Part shown: positions 62,923 through 64,000 of the stretch, piece by piece
Position numbering within the stretch: position 1 is the stretch's first letter
Layout of the letters: every line of letters begins with the position of its first letter
Origin: an uncultured Flavobacteriales bacterium
GTDB lineage: Bacteria > Bacteroidota > Bacteroidia > Flavobacteriales_D > Crocinitomicaceae
Reading direction: 5' to 3'
DNA: 64,000 nt
Assembly: GCA_913054135.1 (NCBI GenBank)
Contig: CAJXJK010000005.1
Coordinates: forward strand, 62,001-126,000
Program-made: the position numbers and the translations under genes
Notes under the pieces: model-generated
Told to the model about the DNA's origin: nothing
Databases searched by the model: none
Seen by the model: the letters and a program-made list of their open reading frames with translations, nothing else

Positions 62923-63399
62923 TCAAAACGATAAGTTGATTACAATTATCCCTACTGCAATGATATAATCAAATAGCGCCAATTTAAAATGGTCTCTAAT
63001 TGACTTTACTAAAAGTAAGCCAGCTGATATTGCGCACAATATCATTCCAGTACCTTGCATCCAAACTGAAGGATCAACACGACCAGTTTCTATTCGGTCC
63101 CATACGAACATGCTTCTTGTAATCACTGTTAAAACGCAAATGGCTAAAGCGATAATCCAACCGAAATTTTTTCTATAAAGTAGACCTATTCCCCCAAAAA
63201 TGTAAAGGACGATAAAGCTAACCATCTTAATAAGCAAGATGATGAATATAAAATTGCTAGGGTCATCAAATTGCAGTTGGTTGTGCTTTCCTAGGTCAAG
63301 GAAAACAACTATTGCCGCGTAAATTGAATATAGCGCCCATGCCAAAAGAAAAACTCCTATTACGTTAAGAAGTTTAGCTGATCTTTCTTGATTGCTCAT
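62923..63399 (-). CDS. Hypothetical four-helix membrane protein
   Basis: A 158-residue protein with four or five membrane helices (LLNVIGVFLLAWALYSIYAA, FIFIILLIKMVSFIVLYIF, FGWIIALAICVLTVITRS, then a C-terminal one). No family is recognised. Its ATG overlaps the stop of the glutamate-synthase-like gene by one base. Confidence 0.6.
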   Translation of the reverse strand: MSNQERSAKLLNVIGVFLLAWALYSIYAAIVVFLDLGKHNQLQFDDPSNFIFIILLIKMVSFIVLYIFGGIGLLYRKNFGWIIALAICVLTVITRSMFVWDRIETGRVDPSVWMQGTGMILCAISAGLLLVKSIRDHFKLALFDYIIAVGIIVINLSF

Positions 63400-64000
63400 T
63401 AAGCGTGCGCTCCTGCTTTCGCAGTAGCCTTAACACCTGTCAACTTCTCAACCATATGCCATGATTTGATAATCTCAGTGTACGTCCACACATCACCATC
63501 TTCAGCCATACGTTTAATATTGTCGGTATTTAATTCGCTTGGATGCTGAGCGCCTGTCGCTCCCATCAGTTCTAAAAATGCTTTAACTGTGTTGTGGTGA
63601 TAGTTGTAACATCTCACGTACTTGTCTTCAACATTAAGTCCTTTCATCAAGGCTTTGTTTTGAGTAGCAACTCCTACCGGACATGTATTTGTGTTACATA
63701 ATTGAGCATGAATACATCCAATTGATAACATAAATGATCTAGCAGATTGAGTAAGGTCAGCTCCCATTGAGAGCGCTTTGAAAATTCCAAATCCTGAAAA
63801 TACTTTACCTGATGCAATCACTTTGATTTTATCTCTTACTCCGTATTTTTTCAATAAAGTATCTGCCAGTACTAATCCAACATAAAGTGGTAATCCAACA
63901 TTGTTTGCGAATTCAAGAGGTGCAGCTCCCGTTCCTCCTTCAGCTCCGTCAATTCCAATAAAATCAGGATATTGTCCTGTTTCTTGCATTGCTTTACAAA
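63399..64000 (-). CDS. FMN-dependent glutamate synthase-family protein (5' end outside window)
   Basis: The frame runs from the right edge to the stop at 63399; about 200 codons are present. The C-terminal part of the Glu_synthase domain is clear: IGIDGAEGGTGAAPLEFANN (FMN and substrate loop), VIASGKVFSGFGIFKALSMGAD, and the iron-sulfur cysteines in GCIHAQLCNTNTCPVGVATQ. An internal ATG at 63989 is not the real start. It is a stand-alone FMN-binding form common in Bacteroidota, and its role in glutamate synthesis is uncertain. Confidence 0.88.
   Translation of the reverse strand, partial: CKAMQETGQYPDFIGIDGAEGGTGAAPLEFANNVGLPLYVGLVLADTLLKKYGVRDKIKVIASGKVFSGFGIFKALSMGADLTQSARSFMLSIGCIHAQLCNTNTCPVGVATQNKALMKGLNVEDKYVRCYNYHHNTVKAFLELMGATGAQHPSELNTDNIKRMAEDGDVWTYTEIIKSWHMVEKLTGVKATAKAGAHA

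Noticed and set aside
1-64000. tRNA genes, CRISPR arrays, insertion sequences or prophage
   Set aside because: No cloverleaf-like sequence, regular short-repeat array, transposase or phage structural gene was seen when reading the gaps.

Overview
The window is AT-rich bacterial DNA (GC in the upper thirties by eye) from a member of the Bacteroidota, most likely a free-living or marine Flavobacteriales bacterium. This rests on a GldA-type ABC ATPase, type IX secretion C-terminal sorting domains (32618-34909, 48814-50673), the SBBP propeller repeats of 32618-34909, a DUF4837 lipoprotein, HisKA_2 sensor kinases with TPR or membrane sensors, and lipoprotein or secreted proteins whose signal peptides end in GQ, AQ or SC. 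Almost all DNA is coding. I see no tRNA, rRNA, CRISPR array, insertion sequence or phage.

Left part (1-18000): an operon on the minus strand reads tatA, gatA, mltD-like transglycosylase and a DUF4837 lipoprotein. A TPR histidine kinase, a small SPOR-like protein, and an aldehyde dehydrogenase joined directly to a Prc/Tsp-type protease follow. Next come a secreted nickel superoxide dismutase, the GldA ATPase, a membrane HisKA_2 kinase and hutI.

Middle (18000-32600): the hutI/OmpA intergenic region holds a palindrome, a sigma-54-like box, duplicated GGTGCC/GGCAC stems and a strong terminator, which may be a small RNA or an attenuator. Then come an OmpA-family lipoprotein with eight thrombospondin type 3 repeats, a DUF695/RraB-like pair, a TolB-TPR-AraC regulator followed by a cluster of small membrane and secreted genes, a Crp/Fnr regulator, a TPR-SpoIIE phosphatase and a DTW-domain tRNA modification gene.

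Middle right (32600-48800): a large sorting-domain protein sits between a DTW gene and a truncated copy of that gene's 5' end. It is followed by a PKD-esterase lipoprotein lacking its nucleophile serine, a 1173-residue propeller-SpoIIE receptor, an HNH-like gene and recJ. A tight six-gene membrane and secretion operon (43678-48126) runs on the plus strand: two paralogous calcium-loop membrane proteins, a DoxX-like protein, two uncharacterised proteins and a gluzincin lipoprotein.

Right part (48800-64000): a secreted CocE-like hydrolase, a run of small membrane and hypothetical genes, a metallophosphoesterase, polA, SnoaL-like and GNAT genes, a short remnant of an NAD(P)-binding protein, a tocopherol-cyclase-like secreted protein and the end of an FMN-dependent glutamate synthase. 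Most of the chromosome here is ordinary housekeeping and envelope biology. The unusual items are the nickel SOD with a Sec signal, the 18.05-18.24 kb regulatory segment, the duplicated DTW fragment, the esterase without a nucleophile, a secreted gene that seems to need an ATT start, and the 43.7-48.1 kb operon.
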